Part shown: positions 21,025-31,446 of the stretch, piece after piece
How positions within the stretch are numbered: position 1 is the first letter of the stretch
How the letters are laid out: each line of letters starts with the position of its first letter
NCBI GenBank assembly: GCA_002104905.1
Contig: MCFE01000280.1
Span: 1-64,000, forward strand
Length of the DNA: 64,000 bases
Source: Basidiobolus meristosporus CBS 931.73
Lineage: Eukaryota; Basidiobolomycota; Basidiobolomycetes; Basidiobolales; Basidiobolaceae
Reading direction: 5' to 3'
The notes under the pieces: generated by a model
What the model saw: only the letters and a program-made list of their open reading frames with translations
The model's database searches: none
Told to the model about the DNA's origin: nothing
Position numbers and translations under genes: made by a program

Positions 21025-22854
21025 TCATTTGGTCTTCGGAATCTTGGTGTGCTTCACACCCAAGGAGAATAGAAATGTTGCGCCAGCAAAGAAAATGGTG
21101 ACCGTGAAAATGGTTTGAAGAACGTGAACGTATACATTTACCACCGATGCCCGCTCACTCGATGACAAGGAGTCCAAGAATTGGAGCCCTTTCGTGGCGT
21201 CCTTTACAGGTATGTTGAGGTTCAGCTTTGCCAAGCCTGCAGCTAGTCTGTTATCGAAAATGGCGCCAAACATAGATACCCCTAGTACTCCTCCGATCGA
21301 TCGAGAGAAGTTACTTAAGGAAGTGACTATGCTCACATCCTTACGCTCAACGGCAGCCTGGCCAGCCAAGATCAGAGTCTGAGGGCAGCCTCCAGCCCCA
21401 GCCCCCAAAATAAGTAAATAAACAATCTGTTGGGCACGACTAGTATCTACGTCGAACATCGTGATGAGCCCCACCCCTACCGTCATCACCGCAGAGCCTA
21501 TCCAGCACCAGACGATGACGATACCGGTCCATGAGGTCAACTGGCCAGCAGTAATACTAAGGATGGAGACTGAAAGCACCATGGGCAGCATTTGAAGCCC
21601 AGACGAGATAGCCGATTCCCCGAGGACAATCTGATAATACAACGGGATGTAATAGATCACCCCGAAGAACACCACTCCGTAAAAAAACATTGCGATGAAT
21701 GAAAACAGCGGTGAGCGCATCCCGAACAATCGGCAGGGAATGATTGGTTCGGCCGCCACCTTATACTCCACCACTACAAATGCTATCAAGAGCACACCCG
21801 ACACACAGAATAGCGCAATGATGATGGGGGAGTTCCAGGCGTACTCATTCCCTCCCCATTGGGTGGGTAGCAGGAGCGTGATGATAAATCCAAGCAGCAG
21901 CAGAGTCCCGATGAAATCAATTCGGTTAACCTTCTCCCAAAACGAACCATGTGTCGAAGGGAGATGAAGAAACAGCACTACAATGACGATGGCGATCACC
22001 CCGATCGGGAGATTGATGTAGAAGGCCCATCTATGTAGCAATATTACTTATTGTCCGCATTGTATAGTTTACAAATGAATACGTACCTCCATGTGGCTTC
22101 GTCTGTAAAGACTCCTCCCAAAAGGGGTCCAAGCACCGAAGAAAGCGCCACCTAAAAGAGTGTTAGAAACCACGGTCGTGTCGGAAGTCTGCCGTAGTAC
22201 TTACCGTCGCACTAATGAAGCTTTGATACTTGCCACGCTCTCGGATGGGAATGACCTTACTCATGATAATGTATACCATGCCCTGAACTGTAGATAGGTT
22301 AATGCTGGAAGTGTGGGGCGGGAGAGGGCGTCATACCAAGCTTGAAAATGCTTACTTCCTCCTCCGCCAACGCCACTGATTGCTCTAGCAATGATCAGCA
22401 TGATCATGGTCTGTGAGGCTCCTGATAACGCACTACCAATCTCAAATATGAGAATGGCCATCAAAAAAGTGACTTTGCATCCGAAGATATCAGACAACTA
22501 GGTGGAGGTTAGAGAATGGACTAGTTCAACACATCACTGAAATGGACAAACCTTGCCGTAGAGTGGCTGACAAGCAGTGGCGGTCAGCATATAGGCTGTA
22601 GCCACCCACGTGCTCTGATCGAATGCATTAAAATCAGTGGCGATCTTGGGTAAAGCTGTTGCTACGATGGTTCGATCGAGAGCAGCCAGTAGCATTGACA
22701 TCGCAAGGCCCATCATGATCAGGAGAAGTTGTGAGAGGGTACGTTTTTCTGGACTGAGGGGATCAGATGCAACGTGGTTTTTTTCTAGATCCCCTAGCTT
22801 CGCGCACTCAGAGGGTAGATCATTGTGCGTGGGAACTGGGTTGCTCTTTGGCAT
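21025..22854 (-). CDS. DHA2-family (14-TM) MFS exporter, copy b
   Basis: Five exons, 22854-22552, 22497-22356, 22287-22205, 22151-22087 and 22030-21025, with GT-AG introns at the same places as copy a; 532 residues. The hydrophilic N-terminus (about 50 residues) and the C-terminal third differ most between copies, while TM segments 5 to 8 are nearly identical. Family motifs are as in copy a: LDRTIVATALPKIATDF, PLYGKLSDIFGCK, RWAFYINLPIG. All introns are intact and no stop interrupts the model. A TATA box lies at 22897-22904. It is likely a plasma-membrane proton-coupled exporter of the locus's methylated product or of a related toxic compound. Confidence 0.85.
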
Positions 22855-22896
22855 TATGGAAAGGAACAATAACATAGCATCGGACGCAGCCCTTGC

Positions 22897-22904
22897 TTAT
22901 ATAT
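22897..22904 (-). promoter_or_regulatory. TATA box of MFS exporter b
   Basis: ATATATAA on the minus strand about 43-50 bp upstream of the ATG at 22854. Confidence 0.5.
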
Positions 22905-24103
22905 GCTACTCATGATGAGCTACTGAATAGGACGTTCTATCTAGATTATCTAGTCCTATAAAGGCATCCCGTCAAGTCTTATAAGAATCAATATGTTCTC
23001 ATCTGGATTATTTCATCAAGTGTTTACTAGGCTTCAAAGAGATCCACACCCGAAAAGGTTAATAACAGTCCAACCAAATCACATATAACTCTGGTATCTA
23101 ACATACTTGACCTCCCGCTGCCGAATCAATCCAAACCTCACCAAAGTATCTAACTCATGAATCCAAGCCAACTAAATCGAGAATTAAGCGATGGTCCTGA
23201 TTGCTCCACTGCGGTGAACAATGAAGCATTCGCCATTCATATGGGGTTACCATAACAATTATATATATATGTAAATCGAACGATGCCTATCGTTTCCATC
23301 GAACATATCTAACCCAATTCTATTCCCCAGCATAGCTCTTGATTCGAATTTACCTTGGACTTTGGATGCGAGCGAAGGTGTCGGTGTCTTGGCCCAATCC
23401 GTAATAAGCGATGTTCAGGAATAAATGGGATATAAGTGGTGGAAAAAATTTCCTTCCAGTGAGTAATGATTTCTTACAGCTGCCTGATTGGCTACCTGAT
23501 TGGAAAGAGTTTTCATCTGCCTCAACATGAACTCGGAAATCCCAGATCGTAAGCCGAATTTCGACACTAGACCGACAAGTAGACAACCCTCAATTAGACA
23601 AGATCCCGAAATGAAGTTTAATTTGGGTTTACATAAAGTCGATAATCAAGCAACCCCAAGTTAGCCATGATCGCGTGGAATTCCGGTTTAATTGGGCGTT
23701 TCTTGATTAAATTCTCTCGCTTGGCGGGTATTCGCGTATTATTACCTAGATTGGCTCATCGCGTAACATTAGGGGATACTTTCTGTTTGGGTGATTCTTT
23801 ATTAAGTATAGGATCCTACCATAGAATTGACTGATTGGCCACTTTTTGTTTACCAAATAACAGTTTGCTTGGGATACACCACGGGTAGGGGTGACATTTG
23901 GGATATTTATGACAACAACCTTGATATATAACAATAGCCGCTCGAAACTGGATGTCCGGTTACATCTATCCACCCATCGCCTTACTAACCTTGTTCGTGT
24001 TGCTTTTAGATTCCCTTCCCTTTCTCTCCCCCCGATAGATTACCTGATCTCCCGATCAAACCAACCCTACCACCCGTTTTCCCCTCTTACTGCTTATTTA
24101 ACG
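22905..24103. other. Divergent intergenic region between MFS-b and kinesin
   Basis: The first 850 bp are the upstream part of the duplicated block. The last 200 bp precede the kinesin start and contain a TATATAAC site near 23923-23930. A frame open from about 23890 is in phase with the kinesin, but its residues look like translated leader, not protein. Confidence 0.45.
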
Positions 24104-26971
24104 ATGGAGATACAATCACTTCCTAGTATGACCCCAATGACACAGACCCCCGGGCTGATGAAAAAATTTCGCATCCAGAGCCCGGTTGGAAATGTGCGCA
24201 AGAGTCTATTCAAAGGCGTCGTTTCGCCTGGCGCCCCTACCGGTGGCAAAACACCCTACCTCAGCAGGCTCGAAAGAAAATTCAACAGCTACGATCCCGA
24301 CAGAGAGCCAGTGAAGACTTTCCTCCGTATACGACCAGGCCCGAACCGCAACCTGCTTTCCAGCCTACCAAATAACTATCTGGAGCTGATCAATGATACC
24401 GAGGTGTTGATGTCCCCGCCGGCCGATTCGAACGCTTACAAGGCTAGGTCGGGTATCCAAGAGAGATTCAAGTTCACCAAAGTGTTCAACGAGGAGACCA
24501 CACAAAACGACTTCTTCCTCGAGACCGCCCGTCCCCTTATCTCCCAAGTGATGAATGGTGAGAATGCATTGATATTTGCATACGGCGTATCCAATTCCGG
24601 TAAAACCTACACGATTCAAGGTTCCCGGGAGAACCCCGGTTTGCTGCCCAGAACTTTGGAGCTGATGCTAAACAGTATTCACGGCCACCAGAGCTCCGAT
24701 CTGCTCAAACCCACCAGATACTGTGAAGTGGAGGCTTACCGATCAAGTGATGACCTCAATTTGACCACCGACGAGCTAGCGGATGCTCATTCCAAGCTTG
24801 ATGAAGCGTTCGACAAGGTCGACTGTGATCCAGACTACGAGTACGCCGTTTGGGTATCGTATGCTGAGATTTACAACGAGAAGGTGTACGATCTTCTCGA
24901 CCCTGGAATGATCAATGACTCCAAACGGAACTTCCTCACTTTGAAGAAGGATCGCAAGACCGGGTACAAGTACATCGGGGGATTACGCGAGATGAAAGTG
25001 AACTCGGTGGAGGACGGTTACCGCATCCTCAGCCAAGGCCAAAACAATCGTACCGTTTTCTCCACTTTGCTCAACGCTGTGTCTAGTCGTAGTCACAGTA
25101 TATTTACCATCAAACTCATCAGGGTCCCCAAAGATGCCATGACGGTGGATTTAAAAGTAAAATACTCCACCGTGAGTCGCATTTCGTTAGTAGACTTGGC
25201 CGGTGCCGAACGTAGCAAGCTTACCCAGAATACCGGTGAGCGACTAAAGGAGGCCAACAACATCAATAAGTCACTTATGGTTCTGGGCCAATGCTTGGAG
25301 AGCCTGCGACACAATCAGACTCGCGAGCACAAGGAGGTTGTACCATTCCGTCAATCGAAATTAACCGAGATCTTCCAAAGTTCATTCGTCGGCGAAGCGA
25401 AAGCGGTGATGCTGGTGAATGTGAACCCCTACGAGACCAGTTTTGCCGAGACAAGCCACGTCCTCAAGTTCGCTGCCGTAGCCATGGATATCACAACCGT
25501 CAAGCGTACGGTGCAAAAAGTCAAGATACCCAAGTTCCACGAGATCGAGTCAGACTTGGACACTCCCACTAAACCCTCCAAGCGAGCCAGCTTTGATTCG
25601 GACTTCGTATCCGAAGAAGACGAAGGCGTTGAATCAGAGGAAGAGGATGTCTATGTCGCGGACATGGTCAGCAAGTATGAGCATGTGCTCTTCGAGATAC
25701 GCGACAAGTGGTTAGATGCCGAATCTCGATGCGCAAACATGGAAGCAGAAATCCGCGAGGAACTGACCAACGAGTTTGCCGAGAGAATGAAGAGCTTGGA
25801 GGCTATGTATATCTCTCGTTTGACCAGTGAAAATGAGATGAACGAATTCAAGACCGAGAAGAAAATTGACATCTTGAGTCGCAATCAAACGCACATGGAA
25901 TTGATGGCTGCTGAGAACGATCTTGATTACGATGAGAAGGTGCTTAGACTCTGCCATGAAGTGGACGAACAAAAGGCCATCATCAACCTTCAAGAGAACA
26001 CCATTCGAGAGCTTGAGTTTGACCTCGCCACCTCCCACGGACTGGTTGCCGCCGAGAAGTCACAGAAGATGTCCTTGTACGACAAACTTCAGGAACTGGA
26101 AGACTCGGTTCCTGCCGAAGTCGAACAAGCTGTCCAAGAAGCGCTGGCAAAACAGGCTGAAGAACACGCAGCAAAGTATGCCCAACTCCAAGCATCGTTT
26201 GATACTCTCAAAGCGGAGTACGCCGAGCTGGAGAAACATCTCAAAGAGACCGCCAGTGAGAACCAGGAGATGAAGAAAGAATTCACCAAGGACAAAGCAT
26301 ATCTGGAACACAAGAACACCCAACTCCTTGAAATCGCCTCCATGTACCAAAAAGAAGGATCTATGGAGGAAGAGCGCCCTCAACAAACCACACCAACCAA
26401 GCCTAAGCCAAATGCCTATATGCATGCTACTCCTGACTCCCAAGCCAAGACATCAACCCCCAGCTCCACTGCGCAACCCAAGGATGTTGTCAAATCCGGG
26501 TTTTTGAAGAAATACCTCTGGGGCAAGAAGAAGCTAGCCTACGACTCGTACGAGGCAGTGTCCGTTGATCCGGCGACTGACTACACCACCGTAGTCAAGG
26601 GGCCAGTCATGAAGTCCCCCACTGGGGGTGTCCAGGTCGTTTTCACCGATATCGAGACCTATAATGGGGATGAGCCAGAATCGTCCACCACCCCGGCTGT
26701 GCAAGCGCTGCGGGCCCAGGAGAAGCCCTCGCTCAGTCCATTCATTCATAAGGCACGTGGTCTATTCCGCAAAACACCCTCGAAAGCCTCCGGTAGCCAG
26801 GATGACATTTTCGGGGACGATCAGCCAAAAAAGAAGACCAGAAAGCTTAGAAACAAGAAGATCTTCACGGAGCAGGAGATCAACAACAACATCCAGTCCA
26901 TTGAAGAGGACAGCCGGACCCCGATGAAGTCCAGACTGCGCCAACGGAATGCGATCAAGTTCGACTACTAA
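24104..26971 (+). CDS. Kinesin-6-like motor protein (KIF20/MKLP2 type)
   Basis: A single exon encodes 955 residues from ATG 24104; in-frame ATGs at 23909 and further upstream give no family-like sequence. The motor domain covers about residues 68-490: P-loop GVSNSGKT (161-168) followed by YTIQGS, switch I SSRSH (327-331), switch II DLAGAE (364-369; Ala replaces the usual Ser) and the N-N-I-N-K-S-L helix. The NSGKTYTIQG form and the long acidic insertion between the P-loop and the A-E-I-Y-N-E strand are typical of kinesin-6 motors, which bundle antiparallel microtubules in the anaphase spindle midzone. An acidic linker (about 500-520) leads to coiled coils (about 540-780). The tail (about 790-955) is basic, Ser/Thr-Pro rich, with several Lys/Arg clusters suggesting nuclear import and Cdk control. 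Neighbours are unrelated. Confidence 0.9.
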   Translation: MEIQSLPSMTPMTQTPGLMKKFRIQSPVGNVRKSLFKGVVSPGAPTGGKTPYLSRLERKFNSYDPDREPVKTFLRIRPGPNRNLLSSLPNNYLELINDTEVLMSPPADSNAYKARSGIQERFKFTKVFNEETTQNDFFLETARPLISQVMNGENALIFAYGVSNSGKTYTIQGSRENPGLLPRTLELMLNSIHGHQSSDLLKPTRYCEVEAYRSSDDLNLTTDELADAHSKLDEAFDKVDCDPDYEYAVWVSYAEIYNEKVYDLLDPGMINDSKRNFLTLKKDRKTGYKYIGGLREMKVNSVEDGYRILSQGQNNRTVFSTLLNAVSSRSHSIFTIKLIRVPKDAMTVDLKVKYSTVSRISLVDLAGAERSKLTQNTGERLKEANNINKSLMVLGQCLESLRHNQTREHKEVVPFRQSKLTEIFQSSFVGEAKAVMLVNVNPYETSFAETSHVLKFAAVAMDITTVKRTVQKVKIPKFHEIESDLDTPTKPSKRASFDSDFVSEEDEGVESEEEDVYVADMVSKYEHVLFEIRDKWLDAESRCANMEAEIREELTNEFAERMKSLEAMYISRLTSENEMNEFKTEKKIDILSRNQTHMELMAAENDLDYDEKVLRLCHEVDEQKAIINLQENTIRELEFDLATSHGLVAAEKSQKMSLYDKLQELEDSVPAEVEQAVQEALAKQAEEHAAKYAQLQASFDTLKAEYAELEKHLKETASENQEMKKEFTKDKAYLEHKNTQLLEIASMYQKEGSMEEERPQQTTPTKPKPNAYMHATPDSQAKTSTPSSTAQPKDVVKSGFLKKYLWGKKKLAYDSYEAVSVDPATDYTTVVKGPVMKSPTGGVQVVFTDIETYNGDEPESSTTPAVQALRAQEKPSLSPFIHKARGLFRKTPSKASGSQDDIFGDDQPKKKTRKLRNKKIFTEQEINNNIQSIEEDSRTPMKSRLRQRNAIKFDY

Positions 26972-27646
26972 TCCGAACTGTTTTATATTATTGTAAATTT
27001 CTATTGTATTTGTTATATATTTGTTCTATATCAGGCATATACACATAAATGTTCGGAAAACTCCATCTTTGCTCATCAATGAACTGAACAATGTGAGAGT
27101 CGCATTGATGCCATGTGAAGGAGAGGCCATGACATCCATGGTCTCCCCTAGAGACCACAACAATGGTTGCATAATTGACGTCATCTGTTGTTTGATCTTT
27201 CTGAAGATAGGACCCCGACCAGAACGATCTCTATATGCGGCACGCTTCGTATAATTATCACATCATTCATGCGGTAACGGCCCAATGGTCAAGCGGATCA
27301 GGGAACCAGTGTGCGGTCCCTTCACTCGACCATCACAGTTGAAGGGTGGGATTTAGCATGGCACATGACCTAATTGGGTGGAGGGTAAGATCCTGGATGA
27401 TAGTGAACCTTAATTGACATCATGAACAGAGTTCAGAGGTGCGTTCGGACGGTCGTTCGTTCGCCCGCCCAGGTTGGTTTTGATCCATGGATTGTGGAAT
27501 TCAATGGATCCCCTGAAATTGGGGCCTGATCTCGACGACCAGTAGCAGTCATGGATACGTTGTATATTGTTACATTCGCATTCTTTAGGTGGGCCGATGG
27601 GCAAATAGTACCTTGGCTTGATCAAACGTATGACATCATACGGATT

Positions 27647-27658
27647 TGATAAGATAAC
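27647..27658 (+). promoter_or_regulatory. Tandem GATA motif upstream of P5C reductase 1
   Basis: TGATAAGATAAC holds two overlapping HGATAR cores 176-187 bp upstream of the ATG at 27834. The identical 12-mer occurs at 38604-38615, 185-196 bp upstream of a purine permease copy. Confidence 0.5.
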
Positions 27659-27761
27659 ACGAGGGTATGGCTTATGCTTTCCATTCCATCTAAACCAAAT
27701 CATAATAAATTGCTTAAGTCACAGTAACTGGATGTTGGTATCCGGGGAGTTGACCTTCCCC

Positions 27762-27769
27762 TATATAAA
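27762..27769 (+). promoter_or_regulatory. TATA box of P5C reductase 1
   Basis: TATATAAA, about 65-72 bp upstream of the ATG at 27834. The second copy has TATAAAAA at 29322-29329, about 85-90 bp upstream of its ATG at 29413. Confidence 0.6.
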
Positions 27770-27833
27770 GCCTAAGCTTTTCGACCATGAATCCATATCC
27801 ATTCAATTCTAATTCAATCAACAACACTCCAAC

Positions 27834-28733
27834 ATGTCTTCAATCAACCAAGAACGTATTGCTTTTATCGGCGGTGGTAACATGGCCGAGGCTATCATAG
27901 GTGGCCTTATCGCTAACAAATACGCTCCGCAATGCATCACTGTGTTCGATCCCAGTGAAGAGAGGCAAGTGGAGCTCCACAAGAAGTATGGCATTACCGT
28001 TGCCCCTGATGGCAACTCTGCTATTTATGGCGTGGAGGAGAACGGGGATCACAGTGCCGAGATTGTTGTTCTCGCTGTCAAGCCTCAGGTATTGAAGCAA
28101 GTGGCATTTGGCCTGTCCAAAGCCATCCGCACTGTACAACCATTGGTGGTGAGCATCGCCGCTGGCATCAGGACGCAGTCCATGGAGCGCTGGTTGCTGA
28201 CTGGCAATGAGGATGGCAACCTCTCTGACTCGGATGATGAGGCGAAGATTTCGATTGTCAGATGCATGCCCAACACACCCGCGCTTGTGTTATGCGGAGC
28301 CAGTGGAATGTACGCCAACCGCAACGTGAGCGCATCCCAGAAGGAGTCGGCGGACAAGGTGATGAGTGCCGTGTCAAAGACCGAGTGGGTCGAGAAGGAA
28401 GATCTGCTGGATGCAGTGACTGCTGTGAGCGGCAGTGGGCCAGCATACTTTTTCCTTGTGCTTGAAGCCATGGAGAAGGCTGGTGTGGAAGCAGGACTTA
28501 GCGCAGAGACCGCATCGGCACTCGCGATCCAAACGTGTTTAGGTGCAGCAAAGATGGCTGCAGATAGTGACGATTCGGTAGCTGAGCTACGACGCAAGGT
28601 TACCTCACCGAACGGAACTACTGATGCGGCGATTAAGACCATGATCAAGGGAGATGTCCCGAAGTGGGTGAGCAATGGTGTAATTGCTGCAGATAAGAAG
28701 TCCAAAGAACTTGCCAAGGAACTTGGAAATTAA
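27834..28733 (+). CDS. PRO3: Pyrroline-5-carboxylate reductase, copy 1
   Basis: 299 residues, one exon. It catalyses the last step of proline synthesis, NAD(P)H-dependent reduction of pyrroline-5-carboxylate. The N-terminal Rossmann motif is FIGGGNMAEAIIGG. A V-L-A-V-K-P-Q strand and a C-M-P-N-T-P segment follow, typical of the family. The C-terminal dimerisation domain contains A-V-S-G-S-G-P-A-Y and the family signature ELRRKVTSPNGTTDAAI. There is an insertion after W-L-L-T-G-N-E-D (a short acidic Ser/Asp loop) relative to bacterial enzymes. AATAAA lies at 28834-28839. A second copy follows 680 bp downstream in the same direction. The tandem GATA motif upstream suggests nitrogen control, which is inference. 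Confidence 0.92.
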   Translation: MSSINQERIAFIGGGNMAEAIIGGLIANKYAPQCITVFDPSEERQVELHKKYGITVAPDGNSAIYGVEENGDHSAEIVVLAVKPQVLKQVAFGLSKAIRTVQPLVVSIAAGIRTQSMERWLLTGNEDGNLSDSDDEAKISIVRCMPNTPALVLCGASGMYANRNVSASQKESADKVMSAVSKTEWVEKEDLLDAVTAVSGSGPAYFFLVLEAMEKAGVEAGLSAETASALAIQTCLGAAKMAADSDDSVAELRRKVTSPNGTTDAAIKTMIKGDVPKWVSNGVIAADKKSKELAKELGN

Positions 28734-29412
28734 TTTCACATTGCCGTGTACTATACAATTCCTTGTAACACCATCAATTGTACATTATGAAGCGTTCATT
28801 ACTCAACCTTTACTCACGGAACGTACACTATTCAATAAACAAACATTGCTAGGCATATTTCTAAGATCAACATTCCGGTCCCAACGTGGGCAGTTTGCTC
28901 AAATTAGCCGACCAATGTGTACGCCGTCCAAATTATCAAGGGACAGTTGATGTTATAAACTTGGGTTTCTAAAAATGGAAAGCGGCCCGCTTCCACGCGA
29001 CCCATTTTGCCAACCAACATGCATTCTGTTCCTTCGGACCAATGGATCTCACTGATTTGACAAATTAAGGAAATCGTGATTGATTGGGCACTGTTGATGT
29101 GGGTATCTAGACTACCCCAGGCAGATCGTTCCACTAATCTACGTGACATCATTTTGGAAGGAACATAGAACCATTGCAGATCGGTATATACTGAATGGTG
29201 GTGGTTTGCACATGTAGGACCACACCGGAATCGTACCCCTTGTTATGGAAATCCGTGCATTTTACCTCCAATCTATTCGTGGATGCCTGGCTTTATAGAA
29301 AATCATCCCTTGAGCGAACAGTATAAAAATCCCGGACCATCCTCGTGTAATTTCATCATTCTCAGTCAATTCAAAACATTACTTCCCATTGATTTTTTTT
29401 ACCAGCAACATC
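28734..29412. other. Intergenic between the two P5C reductases
   Basis: It holds the 3' signal of copy 1 (AATAAA 28834-28839) and the TATA box of copy 2 (29322-29329). It shows no obvious similarity to the upstream region of copy 1, in contrast to the near-identical coding cores. Confidence 0.5.
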
Positions 29413-30312
29413 ATGGCTTCTAGAATTTGTCAACGCATCTCCTTTATTGGCGGTGGTAACATGGCCGAAGCTATCATCGGTGGTCTTATCGCTAACAAAT
29501 ATTCCCCTCAATGTGTTACTGTGTTCGACCCATGTGAAGAAAGACAAGTGGAACTCCGCAAGAAGTACGGTGTTACCATTGCCCCTGATGGCAACTCTGC
29601 TATTTATGGCGTGGAGGAGAACGGGGATCACAGTGCCGAGATTGTTGTTCTCGCTGTCAAGCCTCAGGTATTGAAGCAAGTGGCATTTGGCCTGTCCAAA
29701 GCCATCCGCACTGTACAACCATTGGTGGTGAGCATTGCCGCTGGCATCAGGACGCAGTCCATGGAGCGCTGGTTGCTGACTGGCAATGAGGATGGCAGTC
29801 TCTCCGACTCGGATGATGAGGCGAAGATTTCGATTGTCAGATGCATGCCCAACACACCCGCACTTGTGTTATGCGGAGCCAGTGGAATGTACGCCAACCG
29901 CAACGTGAGCGCATCCCAGAAGGAGTCGGCGGACAAGGTGATGAGTGCCGTGTCAAAGACCGAGTGGGTCGAGAAGGAAGATCTGCTGGATGCAGTGACT
30001 GCTGTGAGCGGCAGTGGGCCAGCATACTTTTTCCTTGTGCTTGAAGCCATGGAGAAGGCTGGTGTGGAAGCAGGACTTAGCGCAGAGACCGCATCGGCAC
30101 TCGCGATCCAAACGTGTTTAGGTGCCGCCAAAATGGCAGCCAGCAGCAACGACTCTGTCACTGAGCTACGACGCAAGGTTACCTCACCCAACGGAACTAC
30201 TGATGCGGCGATCAAGACTATGATCAAGGGAGACGTGCCCAAGTGGATTGCTAATGGTGTGCTGGCAGCCGACCAGAAATCCAAGGAACTTGCCCAACAG
30301 CTCGGCAATTAA
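29413..30312 (+). CDS. PRO3: Pyrroline-5-carboxylate reductase, copy 2
   Basis: 299 residues, same length as copy 1, starting at ATG 29413; the upstream in-phase codons to 29389 are leader. All family motifs of copy 1 are present (FIGGGNMAEAIIGG, C-M-P-N-T-P, ELRRKVTSPNGTTDAAI). The central 545 bp (29580-30126) are almost identical to copy 1, with a handful of silent changes, whereas the first 165 bp and last 185 bp differ at many silent and some replacement sites. The upstream regions are unrelated, so the two copies may be regulated differently. AATAAA lies at 30381-30386. Which copy is ancestral cannot be decided here. Confidence 0.92.
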   Translation: MASRICQRISFIGGGNMAEAIIGGLIANKYSPQCVTVFDPCEERQVELRKKYGVTIAPDGNSAIYGVEENGDHSAEIVVLAVKPQVLKQVAFGLSKAIRTVQPLVVSIAAGIRTQSMERWLLTGNEDGSLSDSDDEAKISIVRCMPNTPALVLCGASGMYANRNVSASQKESADKVMSAVSKTEWVEKEDLLDAVTAVSGSGPAYFFLVLEAMEKAGVEAGLSAETASALAIQTCLGAAKMAASSNDSVTELRRKVTSPNGTTDAAIKTMIKGDVPKWIANGVLAADQKSKELAQQLGN

Positions 30313-31446
30313 ATAGATTGTATTATATAGATTAAGCCTCAATACCACTATCCCTATTATGATATACTACACCTCTGTATAATAAATGATTTCAGTTACA
30401 GGAAGCTTGATTCTACTATTTGTGATTCGTGTAGTAAACAACATAGCTTTTAGCCTATCAGTCAAGGTAAACATAGTGGGACCTATGCACCAAGTGGAAA
30501 TCTAGATAAAATAAAATCAATTCCAATGTATGCCTAGACCAATTCCTGATGCAACTTGTATGGGCAAACTGATGGTCCCATTGGACAAATGGTTGCCAAG
30601 TGTGATGTTTGGTGCATTCCTCCAGAACCAGATATAAATATCCATGATTACACTTGTCAAAAATACTCAGAAGCCACGCAGCCATAACAAGTATTTTAAG
30701 CTCAGTGCAATTTAGCGATGTCGTTCGGCTCGGCTTATTTCGGCTCGATTTCGACTTAACATGTAGCCGAGATGAAAGCTATTAAAGATGCGGATATGAG
30801 CCGCAGCATCAAATAGGGGTGATATAGCCACCTTGCCACCTAATCCAACCTGACCTTAAGGAGAATAAGTTTTTGTCAGGATGCGAGTCAGCTGAGCTGG
30901 TAAGATATGTGTATGGAGCAACTGAGAATATGATGAATCGAAGAGGAATAATCTCGGATTAAACCAACAGACGTGGTGTGTCGTTTTATCCCTATCACCA
31001 ACAAAGCATCACATGATAATGGCAACCGAACCTGACCGATGACCCAAAGGCAAAAGAAACAGGATTCAGCCTGTGATTTTGCTCACCGGGTAAAAAGTCA
31101 ATACTACTTATTACAGAAGGATTGTATATTGTGAAGTGGCCGAAAACCTGAATTAGATTCATCGGTTAAGCAGCATCTCAAACCTAGATTATCTTTGACT
31201 CAACAAGATCTCGAGCAATTGAAATTCAGTTCGAAATAAGGGTCAACGAAAACCAGTTATTTAGTGACACTCACACGGTTTGATACGAGTTTCGAGCTTA
31301 AATTTAATGAGCAACTTGGTTGTCATGAGAAATATTGGGTTAGGAATCAATAAATAGACCCGATCAATGAACCAGAAGAACATCATTCACGTTCACATTC
31401 ACTTCTACTGCCACTTCTCTATTCCACATTTGTGCTCATAAAAAGT
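30313..31446. other. Intergenic upstream of purine permease 1
   Basis: It includes AATAAA of P5C reductase 2. An inverted GATA core (TTATCT) lies near 31189 and a weak TATA (ATAAATA) near 31350. No gene was recognised. Confidence 0.45.

Larger units (their letters stand above)
20220..23760. repeat. Segmental duplication, copy 2 (SABATH ghost + MFS-b + upstream region)
   Basis: Partner of 12040-15790, in the same orientation and about 8 kb away. The MFS exons agree in all five splice junctions and in exon lengths 2 to 5 (142, 83, 65, 1006 nt); exon 1 differs by 12 nt. Confidence 0.65.
26972..27833. other. Intergenic between kinesin and P5C reductase 1
   Basis: It carries the tandem GATA motif at 27647-27658 and a TATA box at 27762-27769. 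A pol III A-box-like stretch and hairpin at about 27270-27330 lack a B box. No gene was seen. Confidence 0.5.

Noticed and set aside
23891-24103. N-terminal extension of the kinesin by 71 codons
   Set aside because: It begins at a GTG, overlaps the likely promoter/leader, and the residues look like translated UTR; ATG 24104 gives a normal kinesin-6 start.
27270-27340. tRNA-like stretch (A-box-like word and a stem)
   Set aside because: No GGTTCGA-type B box, the central stem is too long and bulged, and no acceptor stem pairs.
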